A DNA stretch of 64,000 bases from Bradyrhizobium sp. CCBAU 51765 (GTDB taxonomy: Bacteria > Pseudomonadota > Alphaproteobacteria > Rhizobiales > Xanthobacteraceae), in NCBI RefSeq assembly GCF_015291725.1, contig NZ_CP030038.1:5259001-5323000 (forward strand), given 5' to 3'. The translations under genes were made by a program, and so were the position numbers. The notes beneath the pieces are model-generated. The model saw nothing but the letters and a program-made list of their open reading frames with translations, searched no databases and was not told the origin of the DNA. Every line of letters starts with the position of its first letter. Position 1 is the stretch's first letter. This document shows positions 62,114 through 64,000 of this stretch, in pieces.

Positions 62114-62467
62114 TCATCGCGCAGGCTGCCGCCCCTGCAGCTCAATCCAAATTTTCTCGCCCATGATCCGCGCCGGATAAAGCCGCAGCGGCGGGCTCGG
62201 CCATCCCGCACTGATCGCGCCATCGCGCAAATCGAATGAAGCGGCATGGCGGGGACACTTGAGGCGCCCGGCCGTCACCTGCCCCAAGGCCAGATCCGCC
62301 TGTTCGTGCGGGCACGCACGTTCGCAGGCGACGACGTTGCCCTCGTTCCAGATCACGAGCAGGTCGCGCCCGGGGACGCGGACGATCGTCTCCGCCTTCA
62401 GCCGGTCGAGATCGCAGACGGCAATCCACCCGGCCCCATCACCCACCGAGATAGGCCTTGCGCACAT
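62114..62467 (-). CDS. Small Rieske [2Fe-2S] protein at the end of a HAAT operon
   Basis: 117 residues. Rieske motif CPHEQADL...LKCPRHAASFDL (Cys-x-His, 16 residues, Cys-x-x-His), the usual NirD/ferredoxin-like spacing. This size fits an electron-transfer ferredoxin of a ring-hydroxylating oxygenase, but no oxygenase gene is in view. Starts at ATG 62467, 29 bases inside livF, or at GTG 62446 with an 8-base overlap. It is the last gene on this strand and converges on the hydrolase. Confidence 0.75.
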   Translation of the reverse strand: MCARPISVGDGAGWIAVCDLDRLKAETIVRVPGRDLLVIWNEGNVVACERACPHEQADLALGQVTAGRLKCPRHAASFDLRDGAISAGWPSPPLRLYPARIMGEKIWIELQGRQPAR

Positions 62468-63143
62468 GCTCGTTCGCGATCAGCTCGGAGCCGGCTCCGG
62501 ACAGCACGATACGGCCGTTCTCGAGCAGATAGGCGTGGTCGCACATCTCGAGCGCGGCGAAGGCATTCTGCTCGACCAGCAGCACCGTGGTGCCGGCATC
62601 GCGGATGCCGCGGATGATGGCAAAGGTGCGCTCGACGATGTTGGGCGCAAGCCCGAGCGATGGTTCGTCGAACATGATCAGCCGCGGTCGCGACATCAGC
62701 GCGCGGCCGATCGCGAGCATCTGCTGCTCGCCGCCCGACAGCGTGCCAGCTGCCTGCCGTCGCCGCTCGGCGAGCCGCGGGAATTCCGCGTAGATGCGGT
62801 CGCGGTCGGCCGCAATCTCGCCCGAACCACGACGGAGGTAAGCCCCCATGTCGAGATTCTCCTCGACGCTCATGTGCGGAAACACGCGCCGCCCTTCCGG
62901 ACAATGCGCGATTCCGCTCGCCAGCACGCGCGGGGGCCTCGCCCCGGTGATGTCGATGCCCTCGAACCGCATCTGGCCCGAGCGTGGCGGCACGAGGCCG
63001 GAGATCGCGCGCAGCGTCGTGCTCTTGCCGGCGCCGTTGGCACCGATCAGCGCGACCAGCTGGCCGGCTTTCACCTCCAGCGAGATGCCGCGCAGCGCGG
63101 TGACGCCGCCATAGCCACAAACCATCTCGCGGATCTCAAGCAT
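62439..63143 (-). CDS. livF: HAAT ABC transporter ATPase LivF (second operon)
   Basis: 234 residues. Walker A GANGAGKSTT (intact Lys, unlike the first LivF), signature LSGGEQQML, Walker B RLIMFDEPSLGLAPN. ATG 63143 has GGAG 7 bases upstream and overlaps livG by 8 bases; longer in-frame starts upstream are inside livG. Works with the livG and livM genes that follow to the right. Confidence 0.92.
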   Translation of the reverse strand: MLEIREMVCGYGGVTALRGISLEVKAGQLVALIGANGAGKSTTLRAISGLVPPRSGQMRFEGIDITGARPPRVLASGIAHCPEGRRVFPHMSVEENLDMGAYLRRGSGEIAADRDRIYAEFPRLAERRRQAAGTLSGGEQQMLAIGRALMSRPRLIMFDEPSLGLAPNIVERTFAIIRGIRDAGTTVLLVEQNAFAALEMCDHAYLLENGRIVLSGAGSELIANEHVRKAYLGG

Positions 63144-63918
63144 GTCCCGCTCCATGTCCGAGATAGGCTTCGATGACCGCAGGGTCGTTGCGGATGACGT
63201 CGGGCGTCCCTTCCGCGATGATGCGGCCATAGTTGAGCACGACGATGCGGTCGGAGACCGTCATCACCATCGGCATGTCGTGCTCGACCAGGAGGATCGT
63301 GATGCCGCGGTCGCGAATGCTGCGGATCAGCTCGACGAAGCGGTGGGTTTCCGAGGCATTCATGCCGGACACCGGCTCGTCGAGCAGCAGCATCGATGGT
63401 TCTGCCGCGAGCGCCAGCGCGACACCGACGAGACGCTGCTCGCCGTAGGAAAGTGAGCCCGCTGCATCGTGCGCGCGGCGTTCGAGCCCAACCCATTCCA
63501 GCAGCTCACCCGCCCGCTGCCGCAGTCGGCGCTCCGAGGCGCGCGCGCCGGGCAGGCCGAGAATGGCGTCGATCAGCCGGACGCGGCCCTGTCGATGCAG
63601 GCCGATCAGGAGATTGTCGTGGACGGTGTCGTTGGGGAATACGCTGGTGCGCTGAAAGGTGCGGATCAGGCCGAGATCGGCGATCTGGTGCGGCTTCAAA
63701 CCGGCGAGCGCCGTGTTGCGATAGGTCACGCGGCCGGCGCTCGGCGTCAGGAAGCCGGTCATAACGTTGAAGGCAGTGGTCTTACCGGCGCCGTTCGGCC
63801 CAATGAGGCTGACGATCTCGCCCTCCCCGACCGTAAAACTCATGTCGGAGATCGCGACCAGGCCGCCAAAGCGGACCGCCACCTGATCGATCGTCATGGC
63901 AATGCTGCGCGCCGTCAT
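63136..63918 (-). CDS. livG: HAAT ABC transporter ATPase LivG (second operon)
   Basis: 260 residues. Walker A GPNGAGKTTA, LivG insert DLGLIRTFQRTSVFPNDTVH, signature LSYGEQRLVG, Walker B PSMLLLDEPVSGMNA. Start at ATG 63918, which overlaps the upstream livM stop as TGATG; the GTG three bases earlier is less likely. Confidence 0.92.
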   Translation of the reverse strand: MTARSIAMTIDQVAVRFGGLVAISDMSFTVGEGEIVSLIGPNGAGKTTAFNVMTGFLTPSAGRVTYRNTALAGLKPHQIADLGLIRTFQRTSVFPNDTVHDNLLIGLHRQGRVRLIDAILGLPGARASERRLRQRAGELLEWVGLERRAHDAAGSLSYGEQRLVGVALALAAEPSMLLLDEPVSGMNASETHRFVELIRSIRDRGITILLVEHDMPMVMTVSDRIVVLNYGRIIAEGTPDVIRNDPAVIEAYLGHGAGHA

Positions 63919-64000
63919 CACGCCGGCTCCTTGGCAGCGGTCTCGGCCAGAGCGACGGGCGACGGCGCCGTACGCCCGGTCCGTCGCCGCCTAAATCGCT
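63918..64000 (-). CDS. livM: C-terminal tail of a LivM permease (cut by window edge)
   Basis: Twenty-six codons before a TGA at 63920-63918, an Arg-rich then Ala/Pro-rich tail (RFRRRRTGRTAPSPVALAET). Frame, position and TGATG overlap with livG make it the end of the permease gene of this operon. Too short to identify by sequence alone. Confidence 0.55.
   Translation of the reverse strand, partial: RFRRRRTGRTAPSPVALAETAAKEPA

Overview
The window looks like chromosomal DNA from a Bradyrhizobium-like alphaproteobacterium (Nitrobacteraceae). The evidence is the uniformly high GC, FixL/FixJ-type regulators, several branched-chain-amino-acid-type (HAAT) ABC operons, a biotin-independent malonate decarboxylase operon, a cyanide-insensitive bd oxidase and an RpoH-group sigma factor. 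The genus is inferred from gene content, not from an alignment. No rRNA, tRNA, CRISPR array, insertion sequence, integrase or phage gene was seen.

Layout. 0-2.3 kb (+): end of an MFS transporter and an overlapping amidase. 2.4-3.5 kb (-): AraC regulator coupled to a small unknown protein. 3.9-7.0 kb (+): PAS sensor kinase, FixJ-like regulator and a lone receiver. 7.2-10.6 kb (+): FUSC / DUF1656 / HlyD efflux operon. 10.8-10.9 kb (+): probable small RNA with an anti-Shine-Dalgarno CCTCCTCCC loop and a strong terminator. 11.0-18.0 kb (-): complete mdcACDEGBFH operon. 18.2-19.0 kb (-): exported hydrolase. 19.2-26.5 kb (+): two secreted proteins, an RND pump with its adaptor, an FlK-like thioesterase and an orphan sensor kinase. 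26.6-28.8 kb (-): YdeP-type molybdoenzyme. 29.1-30.3 kb (+): Tat-exported oxalate-decarboxylase-like bicupin. 30.4-41.6 kb (-): a long same-strand run with cioAB, mqo, a small cupin, fumC, a DUF1275 protein, fdhD, hdeD, a degenerate kinase, dps, cytochrome b561 and a catalase-family peroxidase. 42.5-43.2 kb (+): two tiny secreted proteins. 43.5-52.0 kb (-): OmpR-type regulator, kinase, RpoH-like sigma factor, RND pump, adaptor and a secreted Pro/Thr-rich protein. 52.5-53.4 kb (+): two more small secreted proteins. 53.5-60.7 kb (-): HAAT transporter operon ending in an acetoacetyl-CoA synthetase. 61.1-62.0 kb (+): alpha/beta hydrolase. 62.1-64.0 kb (-): Rieske protein and the end of a second HAAT operon.

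How the genes work together. Export, envelope and stress functions dominate: one FUSC and two RND tripartite pumps, an MFS and an AEC carrier, three complete sensor kinases, an alternative sigma factor, Dps, a peroxidase, HdeD and a family of very small exported proteins. The metabolic genes centre on short carboxylic acids (malonate, oxalate, fumarate/malate, acetoacetate). The fumC-cupin-mqo-cioA-cioB run could carry electrons from fumarate-derived malate through quinone to oxygen. The least familiar material is the small RNA at 10.8 kb, the regulator-kinase-sigma-RND-secreted-protein unit at 43.5-52.0 kb, and two families of secreted low-complexity or tiny proteins that recur inside the window.
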